Source: Desmodesmus armatus (Eukaryota; Chlorophyta; Chlorophyceae; Sphaeropleales; Scenedesmaceae). From it: a stretch of 64,000 nt of DNA. The stretch spans positions 124,001 through 188,000 of the forward strand of contig VIIQ02000059.1 in assembly GCA_007449985.2 (NCBI GenBank), read 5' to 3'. A program made the translations under genes and the position numbers. Each line of letters opens with the position of its first letter. The first letter of the stretch is position 1. The notes under the pieces are model-generated. The model had not been told where the DNA came from and did not search any database. It saw only the letters and a list, made by a program, of their open reading frames with translations. This document shows, in pieces, positions 1 to 10,353 of the stretch.

Positions 1-92
1 AAGGGGCATACCAAGGAGCGTTTCTGTCGAATGGTCGTTGTGTCCTGCGGCAGCATTGCCGGTTCGTGCTACAGTAGGGCCGTAGTATACTA

Positions 93-112
93 TACTCATT
101 ACGTAATGAGTA
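93..112. repeat. 20-bp perfect palindrome
   Basis: The two 10-bp halves are exact reverse complements around a central ACGT. It lies about 10 bp upstream of the first ankyrin-like fragment. It could be a binding site or chance; nothing around it decides. Confidence 0.5.
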
Positions 113-122
113 CGTAACACGG

Positions 123-240
123 CTTGGGTGAATGCTGGCAGCGGGAGCAGACCCGTGTAAGGCTAGAATCCATGGAGGCGCATTAGCCCTGTACCGTGCT
201 GCTGCAGTTGGGCCCATTGTCACTAGTGCTGCGGCCAGGC
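123..240 (+). pseudogene. Ankyrin-repeat fragment
   Basis: The frame starting at the ATG at 132 reads LAAGADPCKARIHGGALALY. This aligns with LLAAGADPC...HSGLTPLY in repeats 2-3 of the intact ankyrin gene at 10354-12918. The match fades after about 35 residues and does not join in frame to the ankyrin relic at 1455. I read it as a detached piece of the same dead paralogue, separated from the rest by about 1.2 kb of unrelated sequence. Confidence 0.45.
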
Positions 241-1454
241 TCTACGTGATCGACAGAGTGCCCTGCGCTGGTGCGCAGGCCTCCAGGTCAAAGGTGCCAG
301 ACGTGTATTGTTACAAGCGTTAAATAGTGCGGAGAGGCTTCAAACGTCTGCAGATTGGGCCAACCACACCCATTCCAAAGAAACAGCAGGAAAAGAGCCG
401 ACGGCAACAGACCAGCAACTGGCACTAGTGAGCTGCGTGTTCTGCAAAGTCTGTCCGTCGCCAACTGACACTGACACTGATTGGGCTGCAAACTGTCCAG
501 GCAACTGCGCACACGTCATCATCCTGCAATGGCAAACAGGCAGCACAAGCAGGGACAAGCCTACCAGCAGGACGACCCACACAGAATACGATGTCCAGTG
601 ACAGGAAACAATGCCAAGCCACTCATTCACCCGCGTAGTAGCCCACATCCTTGCTGCAGGAGGCGTGGTGGAAGTCTAGATCTAGATCACGACTGTTGCA
701 CCTTGCCGTAGTGACTATACCCCACAGACAGGTGCACAACCGCATCGCTGCTGCCAAAACGTTACTCGTGTGTAACAGCCACACATCCGACCCGGCGTGG
801 TATGCCTCGATTACCTGAAACATCATGAAAGGGCAGGTGCAACCGCTACATGCTTACAACTCAGAAAAGCGATCGTGACGCAACTCGCAGACGTCACGCC
901 AGATGTCACGTCGCAGCCTCACATGTCGCGAACAAGCTTCGCCACCCAGCTGTGGTGCACCAACTTAGTAGGCCTGAGCCTTTGGAAAGCCAAGTTACTG
1001 TTTGCTTGTTCCGTCGGTGCGTGCAAGCAAAAGTCATGGTCGGTGGTCCAACAGCCACCTCCCCATCCAAACCCTACACATCTTGTCAGCACCTTGTGTT
1101 GCCTCCAGCCAGATGGCGCCCGACAGTGCTTACATGTGCACAACCCGGACACAATGCCCTGCGCATTGTGGCTTCGTCATGTAGCGACAGTACAAGCAAG
1201 TCCAACATGGGTGACGCCAATTGTCCGGGGGCGGGGGGGGGGGGGGGAGGGGGAAAACTAGGCCCAATCCGCAAGACGCTGACTGGAACGCAGTGATCTA
1301 GTCACTAGACGCCCCGCCCCGAAAACACGAAGGGCGAGTCAGGAGCCTGGTGCAGCCTTGAGGGTGCACCAGCAGTAGCCAGAACCTAGGCAGGGTTCTG
1401 CACCCGCCTGCCCAGCACTAGTGACAAGATAACTTTGTCTACAGGCAAGCTTAG
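241..1454. other. No recognisable gene; G-rich run
   Basis: Only short overlapping frames on both strands, none resembling a known family. A run of nearly unbroken G occupies about 1228-1254. The stretch separates the two ankyrin relics and may be an insertion into the dead gene. Confidence 0.4.
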
Positions 1455-2862
1455 GACAAAGTTGCGATTAGCACAGTCAGCATCTTGATAGAGGCCTTGC
1501 AAAACGCTGGTGGCAGTATTGTCACGGCCGCTGAACCAGGCGACACAGCTCTGCATTCAGTAGCCAGCATGGGGACAACAGATGCTGCCCTGTTGCTGCT
1601 GATCAAAGGAGCAGCAGTTGATGCTGTGGACAAGCAGGGCTGTACACCCCTGCACTGCGCCGCTGAGAAACTGCTGCTCAGCAAGGGGGCAGCTGTGGAT
1701 GCAGTGAACAGCACAGGCTGGACGGCTCTGCATTTAGCTGCGGAAGCTGGGGAAGCAGCCGTCGCAACAATGCTGCTAAATGCAGGAGCAGCTCCAGATA
1801 CCCTTGGCCCAGACTCTGGGGGCTGACAGAGTAAGGGGGCGCTAACTCCCCCAACTCCCTGGCAGCCAGACAGGCCTGCACTTAGCAGCCCTAGACCAGC
1901 ACTCAGCTGTGCTGCTGTGCTGCAAGTGCTATTGCTGCTGGCGCAGATGTGTCAAGATGGCCTGGGCTGCACACCACTGCAAGACGCAGCGGTAGGCGGC
2001 TGCACTGAGTGCATTGCGCTGCTGTTGGGGGCCCATGCATCTGCAACCGCGGTTCAAGAAAACACCAGGCCCCGCTGCACTACGCTATTTCACATGACAA
2101 TGCAGCTGCTGTGCAGAACCGCGGCGGTTAGTGCTGCAGTCAATGCTGCTGATCATGGCGCCGCCATGTGGGTGGCCCACAATGGCCGCGATGACATGGT
2201 CAGGACGTTGCTAGCAGCAGGAGCAATGCCAGGCACGACTGCCGAAGACAACTACAAAGCACTGAATGTTGCAGCGGCAGACGGCAGCACAGAGATTGCT
2301 CAACTGCTGATTGCCCATGACGCCCCCTTGGACGATGAACTGGATGCTGGTGACACCCTGCTGCACCTAGCAGTCAAGGGTCAGCACAAAGCCATCCTGC
2401 AGCTACTGCTTGATGCGGGGGCGGCAGCTGATGCACCAGATTTAGACGGCCACAGTGCGCTGTGCATGGCTGCAGCAACAGGCCACATGCCCACCATTGA
2501 GTGCCTGCCGCAGCACTGCTTGCTTGACACAGCTTCAGGGGTCAATCACATGGTCCGCTCACTGAGCACACAGGCTGTGTGGCTGTCCACAGCACTGCTG
2601 GTTTCGGAAACCCTGGGATTGATAACCAGCACCAAGCAGAGTGTGATGCTGCGGCTGCCGGAGCGGCTAGCGGAGGAGCAGCACAGCAGCCACCAAAGCA
2701 GCCTTGAAGCACGGCATGCAGCCCGGCTGCCGGGCAGGCAGTGTGGCATGCAGTGCACTCGTTGACGCGTGGCTTGAGAGTGACGCAGAATATATCGACA
2801 AGCAGCGAGCAGCAGTGCAGCACCCGACTGTCAGCATGGCTGCAGCACACAAGCAGCAGTGA
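1455..2862 (+). pseudogene. Decayed ankyrin-repeat gene
   Basis: Successive frames encode ankyrin repeats (TALH, TPLH and LLLxxGA motifs) matching, in order, repeats 5 to 14 and the post-repeat region of the intact minus-strand gene at 10354-12918. The first block stops at 1826. Ankyrin sequence resumes at about 1866 in a shifted frame, after a short piece resembling the 3.6-kb transposon terminus. One repeat is shortened by internal deletion (around 1665-1680). After the last repeat, TKQSV matches the intact gene; the frame then breaks, but the matching protein continues in another frame at about 2750-2860 (VDAWLES, DKQRAAVQH, MAAAHKQQ) before stopping. The coiled coil and membrane anchor of the intact protein are missing. 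Several frame breaks and an insertion argue for a pseudogene rather than a spliced gene. Orientation is opposite to the intact copy. Confidence 0.7.
1833..1863 (+). repeat. Transposon-terminus-like fragment
   Basis: This stretch resembles the first 30 bp of the inverted repeat of the element at 3557-4504 (AAGGG, then CTAACTCCC, then AACTCCCTGG). It sits exactly where ankyrin homology is interrupted, consistent with a truncated insertion or excision footprint. Confidence 0.4.
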
Positions 2863-3548
2863 GGTGCTTTGAAGCTTGCAGGCCTGTCCCTGCGCACAGC
2901 TGCGTGTGTGGTGGTTGGTGCAGGAGCCGCAGCATTGGCGCAGCGCTGGTGGTGCAAGGCCTGCTGTTGTACGTCGCAGTTGCGCTGCTGGTAGTGCTGC
3001 TGCTTGTGGAACTGCAGGCGTGAAGGGCATATCAACCTTACCCTTGAGCAAGGTATATGCCTTGCGCATAAGGTTTGGCGAAGGTGTCAGCACGGCAGTT
3101 GGGCAGGCGGAGATGCCTGCCTCAGCGCAGGAGAAGCAACCGCGGCAGCCTATGAGAAAACTTTTTGCAAGCACACAATGCGTTCAACGGCTGGTAGCTA
3201 CGATTGCAAAGTAGGAGGTACAGTCATCCTTTGTCAGGCGCAGCAGCAGTTGTTGTTGCAGCAGTGCCATACACTGTCAAGGTAAGGTGTTCAACTTTTC
3301 ACTTCAGTTGTACAACCACTCAACCTTTCTGGCTTTCCTGAGCCTGTTGCATGTGTCATTCGTCTCACGGGTGTCACTTGAAAAGGTGTTGCAGGCCCAG
3401 TCTGCATCGGCAATGCCAGAAGCACAGGTCAAAGAGCCGCTCTTGGTAGATTGTTCAGGCATTCATGCAGAGCAGGAGTTCTCTGCACTACTAAGCTCTT
3501 TGTTCACTGTGGCAGCCAGCATGTGGCCCTGCTGTCCCTGCAGCAGTG
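2863..3548. other. No gene seen between relic and transposon
   Basis: A frame at 2876-3214 and another at 3287-3625 are open, but neither shows a recognisable domain and the second runs into the transposon. This could be further worn sequence from the ankyrin paralogue's 3' part, but I cannot align it convincingly. Confidence 0.35.
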
Positions 3549-3556
3549 CTGCAACT

Positions 3557-4504
3557 AAGGGTCTGTTGACTCCCCTAACTCCCTGTCCCAACCCTTGGGG
3601 CGGAGGGGTAAATGGTGGGAGTTAGTGTTTCTGATTGCACAGCTGTGTTGTACGTGGTCTGAAGGGGCCTATGCAACATAGTGGAATTTTTAACTCCCAA
3701 CTTCCCTGGCTTAGGCGGGTTTACCTTGAATTTTAACTCCCAACTCCCACCAAAAAGACCCTCATCAGGGAGTTAGGGGGAGTTAGGGACCCAATCAAGG
3801 GAGTTAGCATTGGTATGTCGCAAGGGTTATTTCCCGCCCTTTTTTGGACGCAGGCTCCACCCACTACCGTCTGAACCAATGGCAACTGCGCACACAGCAA
3901 GGCACGCGGCGCAATCGCTGGTAGTGTTTGCACCCGCCCCCGCTGTTGTTGCTCCTATAGGTAATCGTAGCAAATAGAAGGGCCTATAGGCTTGTACTCT
4001 GGCTGGTACTGATGTACTCTGCGGTCTGCTGCATGCCTATACAATTGCCCATAGCGCCGGGACCCACGTGTTGACTCACAGCCCCTGGCTCACAGTGAAC
4101 ACCTTGCTGCCAAGCCCACCAGTTGCCACATACAACCTTGCATACAACCCACGGCGGAGCCTGGGGGACCCCTGGCCCTCACAGGTGCACCTCCTGTGTT
4201 CTGTACAGCTAACTCCCCTAACTCCCTGGCTTACTCCCCTAACTCCCTGCGCATGCCTTGTCACTAACTGCCACTAACTCCCAACTTCCCTGGTTTAGGC
4301 GGGTTTCCCTTGAAATTTAACTCCCAACTCCCACCAAAATTTGCCCTTTTTTTTTAAATATTTGGAAGTTAGTGGGAGTTAGTATACCCATAGCCCTGCG
4401 AGACTGATTACACTTTATCTGTCATTTTATATTCACCAACTCCCACCATTTACCCCTCTGCCCCAAGGGTTGGGACAGGGAGTTAGGGGAGTCAACAGAC
4501 CCTT
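3557..4504. mobile_element. Non-autonomous TIR transposon, 948 bp, 8-bp TSD
   Basis: The left end (3557-3627) and the right end (4434-4504) are reverse complements over about 70 bp with roughly two mismatches. Both begin AAGGGTCTGTTGACTCCCCT when read inward. The element is flanked by perfect 8-bp direct repeats CTGCAACT at 3549-3556 and 4505-4512. Inside, a 70-bp motif starting TAACTCCCAACTTCCCTGG is repeated in the same orientation (about 3690-3757 and 4273-4340). No transposase frame is present. An 8-bp target duplication is typical of hAT-type elements, so a non-autonomous hAT-like element is my inference; family assignment needs homology data. Confidence 0.85.
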
Positions 4505-4512
4505 CTGCAACT

Positions 4513-5331
4513 GCAAGATCTGTCCACTAGTGACGTTTGCTGGTTGAGGAGGCTTCTTCATGCATCGCTCCGTATGTCAAAGTGCACCGCGCGAATACAC
4601 GTTTAGCATAGTTTCAACCCGCAAAGCACCTGCGCGGAGTCAGCGTCAGTTGTGGGGTCAGGTGTACTGCACCTGCCAAAGACAGCAGGCTCTGGTTCAT
4701 CGGTTGCTTGCCTATGGGATAGGCAAGCAGGATCGGCAACGTTTTGAGCATCCTCTGCCAGATATCTGCCCGAGCCTCGCCAAAGTGGCCTCCTGCTGCT
4801 TTGGTAGTGTGCTGTGCTGCTAGCAGCTTTGTTCGTGTCTTTGTTCCACTGAAAGATACTGATAAATACTGCAAGATACTTTCGGTCGTGGTCATACAGT
4901 AAACGCCATGTGCCTTGGCAGGGCTACAGTCCCTGAGCTCAGCCACATGCTGCACTTAAGCCAGACCAGCTCCATGTATCTTTATTTCACCGGTGTTCAT
5001 TGTGCCTTTGTGAGATGGGTGCAGCAACCGCGTTTATGTGCTGTTCTCTGTTGGAGGTTTCTTTGTGAATTTCCCGCCAGGGGGACAGGGTGTCCCCTCC
5101 ACATCAGAACATTGTGGTATGGGATACAAACATATAGTACGTATTGTTTTGTTTGTTGCTTCTTGTTTGTGCTATTTATGCACATATGGTGTGCTGTACA
5201 GTAGTGTGTAATGCACTGTGAATTCTTCTCTTCACAGCTGCATTCACCCAGCTGTTAGCAGCCCTGCTTTTGAAAATTTTGTCACACATTTCATGCTATG
5301 CTGCTACTGTCTACTGCTCAGGGGTCTCATG

Positions 5332-5337
<6 letters not shown>
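4513..5337. other. Intergenic, nothing supported
   Basis: Frames at 4560-4823 and 4908-5204 have no recognisable motifs. The composition becomes more AT-rich near 5120-5290. No promoter or RNA could be identified. Confidence 0.4.

Positions 5338-5412
<75 letters not shown>
5338..5412 (+). repeat. (CAG)25 microsatellite
   Basis: Twenty-five uninterrupted CAG units sit at the left edge of the duplicated block. The equivalent place in the second copy (about 8070-8080) has only two to three units and is followed by the same GATACTCAC sequence, so the expansion is specific to the left copy. It lies about 700 bp upstream of the gene at 6111 and is probably not translated. Confidence 0.9.
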
Positions 5413-5414
<2 letters not shown>

Positions 5415-5927
5415 TACTCACAGATTGGCAGCAGTGTCGCTGTTGTCAAGTTGCCACTGGCAGCTGTGGTTTGTCGGTCCCAAGTCCCTCGATGGTACTG
5501 TCATTCATCCGCTTTAGGGGCATGTCAAGACTTTGACAAGTGTTGATAGCCTGGAAAACATGCAGCAGTGTGTGCTGTTGCGACGGACAGTCGCATCTGC
5601 ATGGGCTGGTTGTGGTGGGTTGTGGTTCAGCAGCAGGCCAAGGACATGCTGTGAATATCTTTAAAGCGATTGCCTATGGCATGCACTGGCAGGGTAGGGT
5701 GTGGCCTTTCACACAAGAAGCAGTTGGAGAAACACGTCGGCAGAGGCCATATTTGTGGCGGAGGAAACGACGCACTTCCCGCCACTGTCAGTCATGGCGA
5801 CCGGTCCGCCGTTGGCGTTGCTTGAGTGATATAACTGAATGCAGCAGTTGCAGCCGGGTCATTGTAAGTTCGCAGGCGCTCGTTCGTCGGAGCGCTGTTC
5901 GCCGGGAGTTTCCGGGTGTTCGACCGC

Positions 5928-5975
5928 CCTTCAGGTGCCCCTCTGCTGAAGGTCGGTGGCGGTGTACTTAAATAT
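5928..5975 (+). promoter_or_regulatory. Putative core promoter, left gene copy
   Basis: An inverted repeat CCTTCAG...CTGAAGG (5928-5952) is followed after about 16 bp by a TATA-like TTAAATATG (5968-5975), some 135 bp before the ATG. Both parts recur at the same spacing before the second copy, while surrounding bases have diverged. Confidence 0.5.
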
Positions 5976-6110
5976 GCTGAAACAGTTGCATGTTCAAACC
6001 AGCAGCTTCAGCATTGTGATCGAAGCTATTGCAGCTACATTCGCCGTCGACGTGTCGCGACTTCGATCCATCCGCAGCCCTAGCCCTCGACTTACTGTCG
6101 ATATTGCCTC

Positions 6111-7016
6111 ATGTCGAACCGTGCGTCAAGCTCCAGTGCGGCCCTGCTGCTCCTGTGTGGCTTGGGTCTGGTGGCATTCGCAAGTAAGCAGCAGTAGCAG
6201 CAGTTGTGATGGCTGCTCGCTGTTCGGCTGTCAGCTCGACAACCGCAATAATGCAGTCTGCATTATGCAGGTCGCACATAATGGGTCAAATGAGGCATGA
6301 TGCTCGTGCCACGAGCGTGCCGCACGCTGTGGCACAGTGTGCTCGGCCATTCAATGTAATTAAATTCCGCAGTGCCTAAACCAAGGCCGAAGCCGCCATA
6401 TATATCTGGCATATATATAGATTTATATATACATATATAGATAAACAAGCATATGCCACAATGGCCTGCTCTCAACTGCCGTGGCTGCTGTTGCTGTGCT
6501 GTTCTGTCTTGCTGCCCAGGTGCCCAGGCCGTCAGTGGCCCTGTGACCACTGTGCCCGCCCAGAGTGCCGAGTTCCCCAGGGACACCACTGGCTACGACA
6601 TCAACTGTCCCATGGGTTCCTTCGTCACCGACTTCACAATTGAGACCGACAGCTCGCTGGACCTGAACAGCAATGCTGAGACAACTGATGTTATAGTCGC
6701 GTCCCTGTGGCCCCTCACCTGCAGCAACGGACGCACTGTCGGCGCCAACCAGAGGCTGAAAAAGCGGTCCAACACACGCACCTACAATGACAGGGAGGCT
6801 GAAGGTTACACTGGCGTGACTCTGATTACTGGGGAACTGGTTGACGCTGTGTCCCTGCAGCCTGGTAGTGGCACTGTTTATGGCGGCAGCACCGTTGATG
6901 GTGGAAGTGTGCGTAAGGTGGCATGCCCGTCTGGGCAGGTGATAACTGGCATCTATGGCCAGGCCAGCACCAGTCATGTGATCAGCGTGGGCCTGAGGTG
7001 CAGGAGCAAGGTGTGA
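6111..7016 (+). CDS. Secreted Cys-containing beta-rich protein, copy 1
   Basis: Exons 6111-6183 and 6520-7016 give 189 residues; the intron is GT-AG in phase 1. Residues 1-28 form a signal peptide: an Asn-Arg-Ser n-region, a Leu-rich core (ALLLLCGLGLVAFA) and an ASAQA cleavage site that is completed only by splicing. The secreted part has four Cys arranged as two similar modules, each a CPxGxxxT motif followed about 20-40 residues later by a strand ending in xxLxC (NCPMGSFVTDF...LTCSNG and ACPSGQVITGI...VGLRC). This pattern recalls VMO-I or jacalin-like beta-prism proteins, which are extracellular and often bind carbohydrate; that assignment is inference from pattern. No catalytic motif is visible. 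A TGTAA at about 7272 could be the polyadenylation signal. A near-identical copy lies 2.7 kb downstream. Confidence 0.8.
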
Positions 7017-8611
7017 GGCTTGCATGTGCTGTTGTTTGCTGTCGGCTTTTCTCAGAGGAACTGGTTTTGCTTGTTGGTGGTTGACAGGCACTGCCAAGCA
7101 GTGCTTGCAAGGCTTGTGTGGGAGCAGTGGGTTGACAAGTGGCCTGCAGTTGAAGGCGGCAGTCCGGTCTGCCCCTACACCGCTGACTATGGGTTTGTGC
7201 CCGGGTTGGCACATTGAGCCTCTGTACGACACTGTGCTATGCCAATGCAAGTGAGCCTCGCAAACCTGTTACTGTAATGGTGTGCATTGAAGGACTGAAG
7301 AGACTCTCTTCAGCATTGGCAATGCTGAGCTTAGCACCGCTTGTACCCCCTCCAATTGCAGTCCCCATGTGCAGCATTGCAAACGCCTTTGGTCCTGAGG
7401 ACCGTGGGCCACACGCAAGGCCACATCAAAAACCAGCAGTAGCTGCCAGCGCTCGCGGCAAGGTGAGGTAGAAGGCTGCACTCCTCAACAACACAAATTG
7501 ACAAGGAACAGAGCTGCACATCACCACACACCATGGATGTCACAAACAACACCACACTGTGCCTGGCAGGCATGACTACTAGTCCATGATCATGGCATGG
7601 TCTGCTCTTCAATTGCTGACCCAATGGGTGCTTTTGGAATCGGAAACAAAGGGCCAGCCAGCACTTTGACGCCAATTGACAGCCCCCCAGGCCTCAGCTG
7701 GCCCAGTGTAGTGGCACTATACACTGCCACAATGGTGGCCAAGGATGCCACCCAAGCCGCAATGACATACTTTGAGTGACGGGCCCCGCAGTCACTGCGC
7801 ACCTCTGCGGCACGCGATGGCCCATCGGAGTGACTCCGCCCAGGAGGCTCCTGCCAAGCTTCTACTGCAGCAGATCAACCTGCTGCAGGTAGGAGCAGGC
7901 GGCCCGCGGCATCGGATGCCTACCTCAGTGCACGAGGGGTACTGCAGCAGCCCATGGGACAGCTGCCTTGGCAGCGGCTAGTCACACACAAAGCGATCAA
8001 TGCATGTCCGACATGCTGAGCTACGGTTGCAGAATTGGAGGTGAAAAACCATCCTGGCAGCCGCTGCAACAGCAGCAGGATACTCACCAAGGGGCAACAG
8101 TGTTGCCGTTGTGAAGTTGCCAGGTGTGGTTGGTTTTGTGTTTGTCGGGCCCAGTGTCCCTGGATGGTCCTGTCATCCATCAGTTTTTGGGGGATGATTT
8201 TGAGTATGAAAAGTGTTGATAGCCTGGGAACATGCAGCAGTGTGTGCTGGTGCAACCGTTGCATCCGCCATCCGCACGGGCAACGAAAGTCCGCATGTGC
8301 ATGGGCAGGATGTGGTGGGTTATGGTTCAGCAGCAGGCCAGGACATATGTGAATAACGTACTGGAGCGATTGCCTAAGGCATGCACTGGCAGCGTGGGGT
8401 GTGGCCGCCAAAAACAGGTAGAGCAATATTTCAGCAGAGGCCATGTATGTTGCGGGGCAACGACGCATTACCCGCCACTGCATGACGATCTGTCGGCCGT
8501 TGGCTTTGTTTGAGTGCTGTAACTGAATGCAGCTAATGCAGCCGGATCGGTTTTCGTAGTTCACGGCGCTCGGCGGAGCGCTGCGCCGGGCGTTTTCGGG
8601 TATTCGACTGC

Positions 8612-8659
8612 CCTTCAGGTGGCCCTCTGCTGAAGGTCGGTAGCGGTGTACTTATATAT
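8612..8659 (+). promoter_or_regulatory. Putative core promoter, right gene copy
   Basis: The inverted repeat CCTTCAG...CTGAAGG (8612-8636) and a TATATA-containing box (about 8653-8659) match the arrangement before the left copy. Conservation of both between diverged flanks supports a regulatory role. Confidence 0.5.
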
Positions 8660-8798
8660 GCTGACACAGTCGCATCCACATAACAGCAGCTTCAGCCTTT
8701 TGATCGAAGCTATTGCAGCTACAAACTCGCTGGCGACGTGTCGCAGCTTCGATCCATCCGCACCCCTCGCCCACTTGCCTTGCTGTCGAGATTGCCTT

Positions 8799-9599
8799 AT
8801 GTCGAACCGCGCGACAAGCTCCAGTGCGGCCCTGCTGCTCCTGTGTGGACTGGGTCTGGTGGCATTCGCAAGTAAGCAGTAGCAGCAGTTGTGAAAGGTG
8901 CTTTCTGTATGGCTCGGTTCGGTCAGCTCGACAACCGCAGCAATGCAGGTCGCACAGGGTCATTCTTGAGACCCGATGCATTTGTGCTTGGAGAATGCCT
9001 AAACGAAGCCCGCAGTCACACAGAAAAACAAGCATGGGCCACAATGGTAGGCCCTCAAACTTCATGGCTGCTGTTGCTGTGCTGCTATGTCTTGCTGCCC
9101 AGGTGCCCAGGCCGTCAGTGGGCCTGTGACCACTGTGCCCGCCCAGAGTGCCGAGTTCCCCAGGGACACCACTGGCTACAACATCAACTGTCCCATGGGC
9201 TCCTTCGTCACCGACTTTACAATTGAGACCGACAGCTCGCTGGACTTGAACCGTGATGCTGAGGCAACCGATGTTATAGTCGCGTCCCTGTGGCCCCTCA
9301 CCTGCAGCAACGGACGCACGGTTGGCGCCAACCAGAGGCTGACAAAGCAGCCCAATGCACGCACCTACAATGACAGGGAGGCTGAAGGTTACACTGGCGT
9401 GACTCTGATCACTGGGGAGCTGATTGACGCTGTGTCCCTTCAGCCTGGCAGTGGCACTGTTTATGGCGGCAGCACCGTTGATGGTGGAAGTGTGCGTAAG
9501 GTGGCATGCCCGTCTGGGCAGGTGATAACTGGCATCTATGGCCAGGCCAGCACCAGTCATGTGATCAGCGTTGGTCTGAGGTGCAGGAGCAAGGTGTGA
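8799..9599 (+). CDS. Secreted Cys-containing beta-rich protein, copy 2
   Basis: Exons 8799-8871 and 9103-9599 give 189 residues, with the same splice phase and same exon lengths as copy 1. About ten residues differ; they cluster in two short stretches, LNRDAEATD for LNSNAETTD and TKQPNAR for KKRSNTR. The four Cys and the ASAQA signal-cleavage region are unchanged. The introns differ in length (231 nt here, 336 nt in copy 1) and the AT-rich tract of the copy 1 intron is absent. Both copies look functional. Extracellular location follows from the signal peptide; the role is unknown. Confidence 0.8.
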
Positions 9600-10353
9600 G
9601 GCTTGCATGCGCTGTTGTTTGCTGTCATGTTTGCTAGGAAGTGATTTGTGTGTTGGTAGTTGACACTGTGAGTCACTGCCAAGCAGTGCTTGCAAGGCTT
9701 ATGTGGGAGTAGTTGGCTGAACAAGTAGCCTGCAGTTGTAGGCGGCAGTCTGATCGGCCCCAACAGTGCTGACTAATGGTTTGTGCCCGGAATGGCCCGT
9801 TGATTTTCAGTAAGGCACTGTGCTATGCCATAGCATTGGCAGTGAAAGTGAGCCCTGTGAACCTGTCACCGTAACGGTGTGCCGTACTACTTTAGTAAAG
9901 GACTGAAGAGGCAATGGTGAGCTGAGGGCTGCAGCTCGTGCCCCCCTCCAGTGCAGTGGACGTCCCATGTGTAGCAGTGCAACAGCAGGATCACACGCAC
10001 AGGCCACATCACACTGCCAGTGTGATTGTGGCACAGCAACTTCAAGGCTTGATGATCTGCTGGCACATCGACAACCAGCTGTAGCTGCCAGCGCGTGACA
10101 AGGTGACAGACGGTTCTGGAGGGCTGCGCTCCGCAGCACAAATTGACAAGGAACAGAGCTCGTCAAGGCTGCACATCACCACACACCATTGATGTCACAA
10201 AGCACACACTTTGCAGGCATCACTACATGGTCACCGCGCTGCAGTGCGATCCAGATTTGCAGCACTCTGCTCTGCTGTGTTGCCAGTGACCGAAACTCAA
10301 ACCACCACTTAGGATCTGTGCATGCTGCCAGGCAGCAGCCTGGCAACGACCTA

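Larger units (their letters stand above)
5413..10200 (+). repeat. Tandem segmental duplication, two units
   Basis: Unit 1 spans about 5413-7600 and unit 2 about 8075-10200. They match in the upstream region, the promoter-like block, both exons, the intron ends and the 3' flank, where a short sequence ending GGACTGAAGAG and the TGTCACAAA block recur. Exons are the most similar parts; flanks carry many indels. The sequence between the units (about 7600-8030) has a short frame and no recognised gene. Confidence 0.8.
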
